Program-made: the position numbers and the translations under genes | Assembly (NCBI GenBank): GCA_002914845.1 | Contig: JXTC01000028.1 | Span: 954,888-1,018,887, forward strand | Reading direction: 5' to 3' | Length of the DNA: 64,000 bases | Source: Trema orientale | Lineage: Eukaryota; Streptophyta; Magnoliopsida; Rosales; Cannabaceae | The notes under the pieces: model-generated | Databases searched by the model: none | The model's input: only the letters and a program-made list of their open reading frames with translations | What the model was told of the DNA's origin: nothing | In this document: positions 34,102 to 45,186 of the stretch, piece after piece | Layout of the letters: the number at the start of each line of letters is the position of its first letter | How positions within the stretch are numbered: position 1 is the stretch's first letter

Positions 34102-34466
34102 ATCTCCCACTTGGGTCACATATGAACCAAATACAATTGTATTGCAAAACTGAAGTATGACCATAAAATTACCATATTATTCCTGAATATCCTCGAAGTT
34201 GCAATCCCGTCCATCAGACATATTAGCACGAAACTAATGCGCTCGTCGTTGCACTTATTTGGATGACAACTAGAACCCTCAATGATCACCGTACTAATAC
34301 ACCCAAATTACACAGATCGAGTATGGAATGTGGTATGGAAATTACACGCAATGTGATTTACCGTGTCTATTTCCAACTGGTCCACTTGAAACTTTATTGA
34401 GATCGACTGTAGTCTTTTCCTTTTAGTGCATTACCACAAACTTTATTGTCAACCACAATGGGAAAG

Positions 34467-37400
34467 CTAGAAAATATAAAATGCATCATATAGTATATAA
34501 TGAACAGAGTCTATAATGAAAACCATCATCAATAACCAAAGTACTGCAGTAAATAAACATAAACAAGTGTCACACAATAAGCATCTTAACCAAATTACAA
34601 ACTCCCAATAAAATTGCACACCATCCAAAAATACAACACCCATACGAGCAATGTGCTCGTGAAAGACCTTAGGTAGTAAACCTTTGGTGAGTGGATCCGC
34701 TATCATAGAGTTTGTACCAATATGCTCAATTGACACTAAACGACTCTGAACTCTTTCTTTAACAGCTAGAAACTTAATGTCAATCTACTTTGACTTTGAC
34801 GAGTTTCTATTGCTGTTAGAATATAAGACTGTCGAGTTATTGTCACAATAAAGTTTTAATGGCCTCTCAATGCCATTTACTATATGCAGCCCGTGACAAA
34901 ATTTCGCAGCCATATTCCTTGATTGGATGTCTCATAACAAGCTATGAATTCTGTCTCCATAGTGGAAGTAGCTACGAGTGTCTACTTAGCACTCTTCCAA
35001 GAAATAGCTCCTTCAGTTAAAAGAAAAACATAGCCCGGTGTGGATCTCTTACTGTCTAGACATCCCGCAAAATTAGAGTCGGAGTACCCAATGATCTCCA
35101 AAATGTCCGATCTCTGATAAGTGAGCATGTATTCCTTTGTTCTCTGTAAGTATCTCATAACCCTCTTTCCTGCCTTGCAATGATCCACTCCAGGGTTACT
35201 CATATATCTGCCCAACATGCCAACTATGAACGTAAGATCCGGATGTGTATATACTTGAGCATACATCAGACTCCCTACAGCCGAAGCATAAGGAAACTAT
35301 TACATGGCTTCTTTATCAACATCATTCTTGGGACTTTGGCTGAGGCTAAATTTATCTCCTTTAGACACCGGAGTGTCCGTTGGTGTGCACTTATCCATAC
35401 CAAACCTACTGAGCAATCTCTCGATATAGCTATTTTATGATAACCTAAAGATACCCCGAGAGCGATCTCGGTGTACCTGTATACCTAATACAAAAGAGGC
35501 GACTCTGTGATCTTTCATTTCGAAATTTTTTGCAAGAAATCTCTTGGTGTCGTGCAGTAAGCCTATATCACTACTTGCCAGTAGTATGTCATCAATATAA
35601 AGCACCAGGAAGATAAACTTACTCCTACTGAACTTATGGTATATACAATCATCAACAGGATTCACCTCAAGACTGAACGAGATGATTACCTCATGAAATT
35701 TATGGTACCATTGATGAGAAGCCTGCTTGAGACCATAGATAGATTTCTTAAGTTTGCAAACCATAGACTTTGGATCTCCCGATACAAAGTTTTCTGGCTG
35801 CACCATATATATTGTTTCATCAATGTCACCATTGAGAAATGCCGTCTTAACGTCCATCTGATGAAGCTCAAGATCATAATGAGCCACAAGTGCCATAATA
35901 ACTCTAAAAGAGTCCTTTGAAGCAACCGAAGAGAAGGTCTCTTTAAAGTCAATGCCTTCCTTCTGAGTAAAGCCTTTAGTGACAAGACATGCCTTATATC
36001 TCTCAACATTGCCTTTCGAATCCCGTTTGGTCTTAAATATCCATTTGCAACCAATGGGCTTCGCACCTTCAGGCAATTTGACGAGATCCCAAACGCCATT
36101 GTCTCTCATAGACTTCATCTCTTCATTCATGGCATCGATCCACTTTTGAGAATTGGAACTTTGTTTGACTTGTGTGAAGTTGATTGGATTATCTTCCACT
36201 ATCCCAATGTCAAATTCATGTTCCTAGAGATATACGACATAGTCATCCGGAATCGCACTTCTCCTTTCTCTAATAGACCTTCTTAAAGGCACTAGTTCTT
36301 GAGGCTGTTGAGTTTGCTCTACAGGAGCAATTATCTCAACTGGAGTAGGAACCTCCTGAACATTGTCTTGAACTGGAGTGATTGCATCTTGAACAATAAT
36401 ATTATCAGAAACAGGATCCTGAGTGTTCTGACCATTGCCAATAGCAACCATAGGAAGAAAAACGAATTCTTCTTTAAAAATAATGTCCCTAACCTTATCT
36501 TCCCTCCTAAACTCAATATCCTCAAGAAATCTGACATTTCTCATTTCAAAGAAAGACTTTAATGTGGGATCATAAAACTTATAGCCTCTGGATCTTTCAG
36601 AATACCCTACAAAGTAGCAGCTAACTGTTCTTGAGTCCAGTTTCCTTTCATTGGGCCTGTAAGGCCTTGACTCAGCTGGACGACCCCATATGTGTAAATG
36701 ACTTATTCTGAGTTTTCGCCCAGTCCAGAATTCATAAGAGGTTTTAGCTACTACTTTGCTCGGTACTCTATTAAAGATATATGCTGCAGTTTTGAGTGCG
36801 TCTCTCTATAGTGATTCTGCTAAGGTGGAATGACTAATCATACTTCTTACCATATCCTTTAGTGTCCGATTGCGTCGTTCAGCAACACCATTCATGCTAG
36901 ATTTCCCAGGCATGGTGTATTGCGGGACGATGCCGCACTCTTCCAAATACTTAGCGAAAGGTCCTGAACGTTGCTCACCTGATCCGTCATACCGACCGTA
37001 GTATTCATCACCACGATCAAATTTGATAGCCTTAATTTTCTTATCAAGCTGATTTTTTACTTCAGCTTTATAAGCCTTAAATACGTCCAGTGATTGTGAC
37101 TTCTCATAAATTAAGTATATGTATCCATAGCGAGAATAATCGTCTATGAACGTGATAAAGTACTGTTGTCCATTCCAAGAAGCCGTAGGAAATGGACCAC
37201 AGATATCCGTATGTATCAGTTCTAAGACGCTAGAGCTCCTATTGGTACCTAACTTCTTAACGTTTGTCTGTTTCCCCTTTATACACTCAACACAGACGGT
37301 AAAATCTGCCAAATCAAGGGGACCAAGGATCCCATCAGACACAAGACATTCAATTCGTTGTTTAGAAATGTGTCCTAAGCGTCTATGCTATAACATCGAT

Positions 37401-38052
37401 AAGTCCTTATTAGTTAATTTTCGTTTTGTACCTCACTTGAATTAACATGCAAAGTTTCATTAACGGAGGGTTGGGTATTTACCATATAAAGATTGTAAAT
37501 AAGAATACCAGTACCAACAACATTTGAATAAAGTATAAGACTAAATGAATTATTTTCGAAAGAACAAGAATAACCGAATTTGTCCAATACAGAAACTGAA
37601 ACTAAATTCTGTCTTAAAGACGGTACCATAAAAGTCTCGTACAAATCCAAATACTTTTCAGAATTCAAAGACAATCTAAAGTGCCCAATGGCCTTCACTG
37701 AAGCTGTTTGGCCGTCGCTCACATAGATGAATCTTTCATCATCACTTGGCTTTCTGCTCCACAGGCAACCCTACATGGAAATACTAACGTGAGTAGTAGT
37801 ACCCGAATCTACCCACCAAGTGTCCTTAGGTACAGAAGTTAAATTAACTTTAGAACAAACATAAGTGAGAAGCTTACCCTTCTTAACACGCCAAGCTTTA
37901 TACTTAACGCATTCTTTCTTTAGGTGTCCACTTTTTCCACAAAAGAAGCAACCTTCTTCATCTTGCTTCTTCTGTACCTTAACAGGTGGAACCCCTACAG
38001 CTTCCTTAACTTTATCCATTTTCCTCTTCTTTGCCTTAGAGGTAGTGGTCAA
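34467..38052 (-). pseudogene. Copia 3 gag-pol, broken
   Basis: From right to left on the - strand: zinc knuckle CFFCGKSGHLKKEC near 37950; protease WWVDSGTTTHVS near 37800; integrase with CVECIKGKQT, LELIHTDICGPFP, FIDDYSRYGY and VAERRNRTLKDMV (36806-37342); reverse transcriptase with GCKWIFKTKRD, MDVKTAFLNGDIDETIY, GLKQASHQWY and catalytic YIDD (35435-36199); RNase H GYSDSNFAGCLDSKRSTPG (34982-35266); and ADPLTKGL near 34700. Internal stops near 37390, 36800, 36220 and 35430 and frameshifts disable it. The gag N-terminus is missing. Confidence 0.9.
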
Positions 38053-38060
38053 CTTTATCC

Positions 38061-38434
38061 AAGATTAGGTGGAATAAGGTGGAATGAAATGCCATTTAAT
38101 TAAATAATTTAATTAATAAAAAAGTAATTAATAAAATAATAAAATAAAGTAAAATAATGCTAAATGTAAAATAATTTAGTAAAATAATAATTTAATTAAT
38201 AAAATAATTGAATGCTAAATGTAATTTAAAATATTTAAAATATTCATTTTAAGCTTAAAGATACAGCAAATTCTATTCCTTTTCATAGTTAACCAAACAT
38301 AAGAATGTCCAGTCAGCTACTGATTCCACTACTCCAGCTAAACAACATAATTACATTATCATTCGTTTTCTATTCCATTCTGATTACTGTTATCATTACC
38401 ATTACCATTCCACCATTTCAACTAAATGGTTCCT
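38061..38434. other. AT-rich DNA after the truncated copia element
   Basis: It consists largely of AATAAAATAATTTAATTAAT-type sequence from 38090 to 38240. No gene is seen. Confidence 0.6.
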
Positions 38435-38447
38435 AAGTTCTAGCCAC

Positions 38448-38550
38448 TAGTAGTCACAGGTTTAGCCTAGTTGATAACTACACTCACTTCTAATATTAAG
38501 GTCTGGAGTTTAATCCTCATCCCCAGTGTCAAAAAGAAGGGGGAAAAAAA
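38448..38550 (+). mobile_element. SINE with 13-bp target duplication
   Basis: The unit is flanked by identical 13-mers AAGTTCTAGCCAC at 38435-38447 and 38551-38563. It has a tRNA-like A box (TTTAGCCTAGTTGATAAC) about 12 bp from its start, a degenerate B box (GGTCTGGAGTTTAATCC) and a short A tract at its 3' end. Length (~103 bp), A tail and long target duplication fit a plant tRNA-derived SINE. Confidence 0.85.
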
Positions 38551-38563
38551 AAGTTCTAGCCAC

Positions 38564-39334
38564 CAAGTACGGACATTCTTTTTATCTTTACACTACATAT
38601 AATCATATGTAAAACAAACGAATTAATAAGCAAAGTCTGTTCTCTGCACATTCTAGTAGACTTGGTACGTAAATCTTTGAGGGCTTTGCATTGTTGATGC
38701 AACAATTGAAAAAAGAAAAAGGTTAAAAATTAAAAAATTCACTAGCCCATATATACAGTAAGGGACTTTTCTTAAACACATGCAACTGCATGACAAAGAT
38801 ATGGTACTATGGTGTGGTTACGCAGTTTAATCCCATAGAAATATAAAAGTTATTTATTACATAAATAAAAAGTACCTAAAAAACTAAAAAATCTATAGAA
38901 AATTTATACGAATTAAAAAGGGAAAGGATTTTTTAGAACTTTACAGACAAAACAACTAAAAATTACAAAAATACGGTGCCTAATGTTTCATATAGTATAA
39001 AAATTAGAATAATTGTAAATATACGGTGAAGAAGATGCAGTGGCAATTGTTATAATTAAAGCCACTTTGTTACATCTGTTTATTAGTTAAAAAGTTCAAC
39101 ATATGCAATTGAGTTGCCGTATTGGTTGATGCATCCTCCACTTTCCCCCTTGCTTGAGTTCGAATCCAAGCAATGCCATTTTAATTATTGTTCTTTCTAT
39201 TTAATCCTTTTACCGTTTTTTTTTTTTAACAAAAGAGGAAAAGAAAACATAATGACTGATTTGTTATTGGTTATTCTAATGACTAATTAATTTGTCTCCT
39301 CCTCCTTTTTTTTTTTCCTCCTTTTGATGGTAAC
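38564..39334. other. AT-rich spacer with a possible second SINE-like piece
   Basis: At about 39110-39180 the words GTTGCCGTATTGGTTGATGC and GAGTTCGAATCCAAGC look like A and B boxes of a tRNA-derived SINE. They are followed by T-rich rather than A-rich DNA, and I could not find a target duplication. No gene is seen. Confidence 0.35.
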
Positions 39335-40850
39335 CAAATCTAGCTACTAGATACTCTGGCTACCAATTGTAACATTAGTAGCTGCTTTTAAAATACAAAA
39401 AACCAAAAAAAAAAGGTTGCTACTTGGTTAATGGTTACTCTAGTGATCAATTACTTTGGTGACCAATAACTAATATGGATACCACTAACTAATTTAGTTA
39501 CCAGTTACTAGTTTCTCTAGTTTTTAGTTACTAGTCTTGTGACTAATAATTGGTATCAGCTTCTCTAGTTACTAGTCTTATAGCTAGTAACCAATTTGAT
39601 TACTTATTTCATTATGTCTATACATATATTTTGTTAATTTATTTTTCATAGAATATTTTCTCTTTCAGTGACAAATAACCAATTTCATTAATACTAACTA
39701 ATTTGGTACCGGTTATCGATTACTAGTTTCTCTAGTTATCGGCTTCTCTGGTTACTAGTCTTATAGCTGGTAATCAATCTGGTTATCAATTATTGGCTAC
39801 TGGTCTTGTGACTTGTCGTTAGTTACTGGTTACTATAATCAATCTAGTTACTGATTACCAGTCTCACACAGATCACCAAATTAGTTATTGGTTACAAGTA
39901 ATCGATCTAGTTACTAGTTTCCAAACTGATGGGAAGTTATAAGATTAATTACTGCTATTTTATTTAGTAGTATATTATTAATTTGGCTTCTGGTTACTAA
40001 TTATGAGGTTGATTACTGGTTTAAAAAACACATACACACACACACCCATATACATAATGACCAATTTGGTTACTAGATCTCCTCGATACTGGTTACTAAT
40101 TTCCCTATATACTTGTTACAAGCTTTGTGACCAGTAACTAGATTTAACCAATATGGTTGCTAGTTACCAATTTTGTTATTAGTTATCAATTTTCAGTTTT
40201 ATGACTAGTAACCAGATCATTAACTAAATTGGTTATTCAACGTAACCAATAATCAATTTGATTACTAGTTATTAATTCCTGGTTACTAGTTACTGATTAC
40301 TAATAATCAAATTTGGTTACAAGATATCTAAATACTAGTTAACCGTTTTCCTTGATACTTGTTAAGGTATTGTAGTTTAACCAATATAATAACTAGTTAC
40401 CAAATTAGTTATCGATTATGAGTTATAAGACTAGTTCCAATTAATCATTCTAATTACTGATTATCAGACTACCAGTTATTAATTTTCACTTTGGTTATTG
40501 GTTTACAGTTTATAGAACCAGTTACCAATTACCACTTTGGTTACTGGTTTCTAGTTATCATATTCATTTTGGTTACTAGTTTATTATTTTTTTATTACAA
40601 CTATTAATTTGGTTACTAGTTTTTTGTTACCATTTTGGTTATCGATTACCACCCTAGATATTAATCTATGATTTCTTATATGACTATTAATTTGGTAAAT
40701 AATTTCTAGTCACTACTACTAATTTGGTTATTGGAATTTCGTTTTTGTTCACCACTATCAACTTTGTTATTAGTTTCTTTAGTTTCTAGTTTCTCTTATT
40801 ACTAATTACCAATTATACTAATTTAATTTGGTTACTTTTTCAACAAAAAA
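39335..40850. repeat. 1.5-kb degenerate array of GGTTACTAGTTACC-like words
   Basis: For about 1.5 kb nearly every 15-25 bases show a variant of GGTTACTAGT, GTTACCAATT, ACTAGTAACCAATTTGG or their reverse complements. Examples are near 39500, 39600, 39780, 39890, 40250, 40540 and 40610. The words are near-palindromic (GTTACTAGTTAC/GTAACTAGTAAC), so the array reads alike on both strands. There is no fixed period, so it is not a simple minisatellite. A CACACACACACCC run sits at about 40030. It is non-coding, and the same words form the core of repeat R1 (24482-24860, 42620-43002). Confidence 0.85.
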
Positions 40851-42619
40851 ATATTTAACTAGAACAATGATTCAAAATAAGTCATTATTGAAGAACATGG
40901 TGGACATCTGTTAGGATAGATATATGTTAGTGCAATAATCACTTCCAGTCAAATAACTTAAAGAACTTAATCATAAGAGCTCTTTTGAATCCTCAAGATA
41001 TAAGAATTTCCATATTATTTTATTATAAAGACTTTCATTTCTTCTCTTTTTCTCAATTTTCCCACAAACCAAAGAGAGTAAACTCATAAAACCATCAAAA
41101 TTCAGAACAACAAATAAACAAATTACTCAAAAATTCATCAATTAAATTCAAAATCCACTTGAAATGAGATACAAAACTCCGAAAAAAATAACAAAAAAGT
41201 TATGGTACATACGGGGAAGTGAAAGGACCCAGACGGTGTATTTCGTTGCTAACTTCGATGGCTGGATTTGAAGAATGAGAGGCGACCCTTTGTTTGTGAA
41301 GGTTTCGAAGAAGAATGTCAATCTTGCAAACTTGCTTTAGATTTGATTTCCAACTTAAACCCCTTTTCCATTAAAATCGACGCTGCAATCTCCCTCTTGG
41401 AATCAGTGATTTTGAAACTCGAAACCTGGAATCAATAGCAATCAGATCCTCAACTGGCTTGGAACGAATCCATGGCAATTGAGAACCCAATCCAAATGGG
41501 TTTAGGTCCCAACTGTCGACGAGCTTGGAGGACTCGAAGTTTCGATTGGCTTATCAGGTTTATCGTTGACAGCCTTAGCTCATCTTTGGTGTCAGGTTAG
41601 CTGTGGCCTCCTTAGAGTCACCGACTCCTTGGATCTAACTGAAGAGAAAAAGAAGAAAAAATGGAAAAATATCAGTATTTTTCTAAAAATTATTGTATGG
41701 AAATTGATTAAAAGAAGGGCACCGTATTTATGTTAATATTTTTCAAAAGTGATACGAACTCCCCAACTTGTGACGAAACCCGAAACAAGGATGATGCCTA
41801 GGACCGTTCTACAATCAGATTCGGATGGAAAACCTCGACCCAACACCTGTAAAGAGATGTGAACCTTGGTATAAGGGAAGACGCCACAATCAAGGATGGA
41901 AAACTCGATTGATAAGTCAAGGGATGAACGCCACAGAGAAATCTGATAAGTTCAAATAAGTTCTCAAAGAACCAAAGAGAAATTGCTCTCAATTTTAATG
42001 AATTGTAATCTTCTATTAATGAATGAAAAGTGTACATTATATAGGCCTTAAGCCACGAAATTGGCTGCTAGATTTCTCTTAAAAAGCTTCCCAAAACAAG
42101 AAAAGGAAACTAAAATATCCTAATGTGAATTCTGAAAGTTGAATTCCTACAATTACTCTAAAACAAACCTACTTCACAATAAAAAAAGAAAGTGTCTTAA
42201 TTGGCATGCAAGCCTTACAACTCAACAATAAAACTTATAATAAATAAATAAAAAAGATAATTTATTTAATTGCTACCAGCCATTCTCCTTGATGAGTCAA
42301 AATCGAGTAAGTTACCCAAATTAGGAAACTAACTTGTAATTCACGCACCCCTTGAGCAATCCTCTTTTAAAAGTCTTTTCTAGATTATTCCAAAGCTTGA
42401 ATAATGGAAATCCAACCTTGTGGACCATGTATAACATCATCCTTGGGCCTCCAAGAATTTATCTCAGTCCAAATGCTTTGAATCAGCCCATTGAGAGACT
42501 TCTTGAACCTTTTATCTTAAACTCTTGTAACAGGTCCAATTGGAACTTGTATTGGCTCCTTTGTAACCGTGCCTTGATTTGCATCAAAAAGCTCCGTGTT
42601 TTCTCTAGTTTCCTCAAAG
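40851..42619. other. Spacer with unassigned moderately GC-rich patches
   Basis: 41220-41640 is GC-richer (GCTGTGGCCTCCTTAGAGTC, GGTCCCAACTGTCGACGAGC) but has no convincing frame on either strand. 41760-42060 contains AATTGCTCTCAATTTTAATG and TTATATAGGCC, which looks like a piece of an LTR, but no partner copy is in the window. I cannot support any gene. Confidence 0.45.
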
Positions 42620-43002
42620 AGAAATTAGACCTTTTATGGTATTTTCGGAAAAAAATTTGAAAAATACAGTAATCTTTGTTTTTTCAAGTCTATTACGGTT
42701 TTTATTAGAAAAATACCATTTTCTAAAAAATATTTAGAAAAATGTTATTTTTTTATTTAAAAAAAATAATCACTAGTAACATGTAACCAGATTCCAAAAA
42801 TTGATAACTAATAACTAAAGATATTTATAACTAGTGATTGGTAACCGGTAACCAGTTTTTAGAAACTGATAACTAGTACTCGTTTTAAAAATGATATTTT
42901 TCCAAATTTTTTTAAAATTGATATTTCTCGAATAAAAACTGTGCAAAAATTGGAAAAATGACCTAACTTCCGCATTTTTGTAATTCTTTTGATTTTTAGT
43001 GT
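42620..43002. repeat. Dispersed repeat R1, copy 2
   Basis: Aligns with 24482-24860 in the same orientation from GAAATTAGACCTTTTATG to GTAATTCTTTTGATTTTTAG. The core has ACTAGTAACATGTAACCAG and GGTAACCGGTAACCAG. Confidence 0.75.
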
Positions 43003-43121
43003 TAGAGAGTTATAGTATGGTGGGGTTAACATGGAGACGCAAACTACACCGCACCATACAGCACCATACAGTACAGGAAATTGGACCCCAAAATTCGCAC
43101 CATAAAGAAAGCTTGAGAAAT

Positions 43122-43740
43122 TTAGGTAGATGTCCACTTTTTTAAATTTTGTTAAGTAGATGACCATTTTTTTAGTTTTATTCATTTTCTTTAACCTAAA
43201 CATATTCGACTGGTTCACATCTCGCAATTTGGAGAATCCTACTCCTATAAGCAAAAGCAACTTCACCAATCTCTAATGGAGAAAGATCGCTTAGCTGAAT
43301 CGAGTGGAGCGGAGACTCAATCACGACGTCGTAGAACCCAACCCGACTCTGAATTACCATTAATGTCATTCTGAGGGCTCTAAACGATTGCATGATCTAC
43401 TCGGCATAGGGTACATGTTCTGGATATCTCGAATTTTCCAATCCGGGTTATCAAGCGGAACCCAGAAGATCTGGAGAGCGCATTCATGCTCATGGCTGAT
43501 ACATAATGGATATTAATTGTTGGGTTTGTGGGGGACTTGGATGTAAAATGAATCAGAAAATCTATGAGAGAATCGTAAAGAAAGGTAATGAGAAAATCTC
43601 AAAGAAAAGGGAAACTGAGCGATAAAATTTGGAATAAAAGGGAAAACATTTAACTGAGCTAATTCAAGAGTATGTTTGGTATATATTTATAACGGGTATT
43701 TGATCTGGACATTTCGTTATAAAAGTCTGGGCTCAGTCTT
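43122..43740. mobile_element. Repeat sharing ends with the insertion in copia 1, with a GC-richer interior
   Basis: The left part AATTTAGGTAGATGTCCACT plus TTTTAAATTTTGTTAAGTA resembles 7340-7385, and the right part TATATATTTATAACGGGTAT plus GGACATTTCGTTATAA resembles 7535-7570. Between them lies about 450 bp of GC-richer sequence (for example CAATTTGGAGAATCCTACTC and CTCAATCACGACGTCGTAG) with a short - strand frame (43196-43393). It may be a captured gene fragment inside a non-autonomous element; this is an inference. Confidence 0.4.
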
Positions 43741-44371
43741 TTACTAAGACATGGCCTGAAAAAGGACAGATAGCTAGTTGCCCGAGTAGCCGCACGGCAA
43801 AGGTTGCGGTATGGATTGGGAAAGCGCATGCAGTTAAACTGGAGACTTTAAACGCCCTAACAACAAACTATTAAATAGTACAGAAGATATAGAGATGGTT
43901 TTGGGGTATAAACGTAAATAATACTTACAGAAACTAAAATTCAACACCCAACGTGAATAGGTAATCTAAGAATGAAATTCAATTCATTACATGAGTCTCA
44001 GATAAAGTCAAACCGTTAAGTCAAGCCTGAAGTTGGGCTTTACGCGAAATACTATATTACAGACCGCAGATCTCAGTAATAGAATTCTTCTTTATTTATT
44101 TATTTTTTTAAATAAGCTCTTATTCACTAGATTGCCTAGGCTGGAGTTGGGCCAGAAATATAAGCCTTTAATTCATAGCATATAAATAAATAGAATAAAA
44201 GATTTTTTTTTTTTTTGAAAGAAATAGAATAAAAGATTTATTAAGGCACTTTCCGACTTTACTTCCAATAGTTATGCTTACTGTCACATGGTCTGATTGT
44301 GAAATTTTCAAGTAACACTAGGTCTTAAAACCACCCAGGTAATAACTTTTGTAATATGTAGTTTTAAATTA

Positions 44372-44515
44372 GGGCGCGTCTACAGTAGAGCGTCCCTACG
44401 TAGGGCCTGTCTATACACCGTTTGATAGAAATCTGTGTATAAACAGATTCTTCACAGATTTTCATCAAACGGTGTTCAAAGAGGCCTTACGTAGGGGCGC
44501 TCCTACTGTAACCCC
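44372..44515. mobile_element. MITE, Mutator-like (9-bp target duplication), copy 2
   Basis: It is flanked by identical 9-mers TTTAAATTA at 44363-44371 and 44516-44524. Arms contain CTACAGTAGAGCGTCCCTAC with CTATACACCGTTTGAT, and their inverted partners ATCAAACGGTGTTC and CCTTACGTAGGGGCGC. Same family as 6919-7063. It lies 671 bp upstream of gene E. Confidence 0.88.
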
Positions 44516-44989
44516 TTTAAATTAAAGACAGAATTTGGTGAATAATCGTCGTGACTCGTTTATCCAACCATACCAAACTAAATCCTGACCACTTCAACAT
44601 AATGTCACAATCTCTTAATACATACAAAAATCCAATCATTATTCATGTGAGTTACTTTTAATCCTTATCCTCTACTTGCAAAGCAACATGTGATATTTTT
44701 TATCGTTCTTATCAGGTTTTCGATTCCTTTTTACTACACATATTTTGTCTTATAGTGCTCAACTTGTTGAGACTATAATTGCAATCTTCTTGGAGGCTAG
44801 GCTGGTGCTAAGCATGGTGATGTGAACATAGCAGCCAATATAAACCAGCAGCCAAGTCATTCATCTCTAAAAAAAGTGCCGAAAGAAAAAAAGCTTGTAT
44901 ATTACACTAATTAATGGGGTTAGTTAGCCTAATAATTTTTCTTCCTTATTGATTATCTTTACAGCTATTATTTTAACATTTTCTGTCAA

Positions 44990-45186
44990 GCCAAACAACT
45001 GGCCACAGCTAATTTGGTAAACAAAACCTAGTCACCTTCCCCTGCTCTCTCCTCTGCTTCACTTCCCATGCAGATTATTACAAGTTCTCACCACCTATAT
45101 ATATGTACACCACACTCAAGCTCCATATCACAAGTCATCTTCTTCACTTCCAACCATATAAAGCTCATTATTAGCTTATATATACT
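44990..45186 (+). promoter_or_regulatory. Proximal promoter and 5' UTR of XTH gene E
   Basis: AACTGGCCACAGCT at 44997-45010 is the only one of the shared XTH promoter blocks that is clearly kept. The TATA-like TATATATAT is at 45096-45104, 82 bp before the ATG. The AACCGCGTC and distal blocks found upstream of B-D were not found here. Confidence 0.7.

Larger units (their letters stand above)
33614..38060 (-). mobile_element. Ty1-copia element 3, - strand, truncated at its 5' end
   Basis: The 3' LTR lies at the left (33614-34101), preceded on the - strand by AAGTGGGAGATTGTTAGGAA, the usual polypurine/LTR junction. RNase H, reverse transcriptase, integrase, protease and the gag zinc knuckle follow to the right. 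At about 38060 the gag sequence stops and AT-rich unrelated DNA begins, with no 5' LTR or primer-binding site. It is a family relative of copia element 5 (both share LYMNSQPS-NETLH-type words). Confidence 0.88.

Noticed and set aside
39335-40850. GGTTAC array as a telomere-like or CRISPR array
   Set aside because: The words do not match plant telomere repeats (TTTAGGG), and there are no constant repeats with unique spacers.
43196-43393. - strand 65-codon frame as a host gene
   Set aside because: Short, without upstream context, and inside a repeat with known ends; at most a captured fragment.
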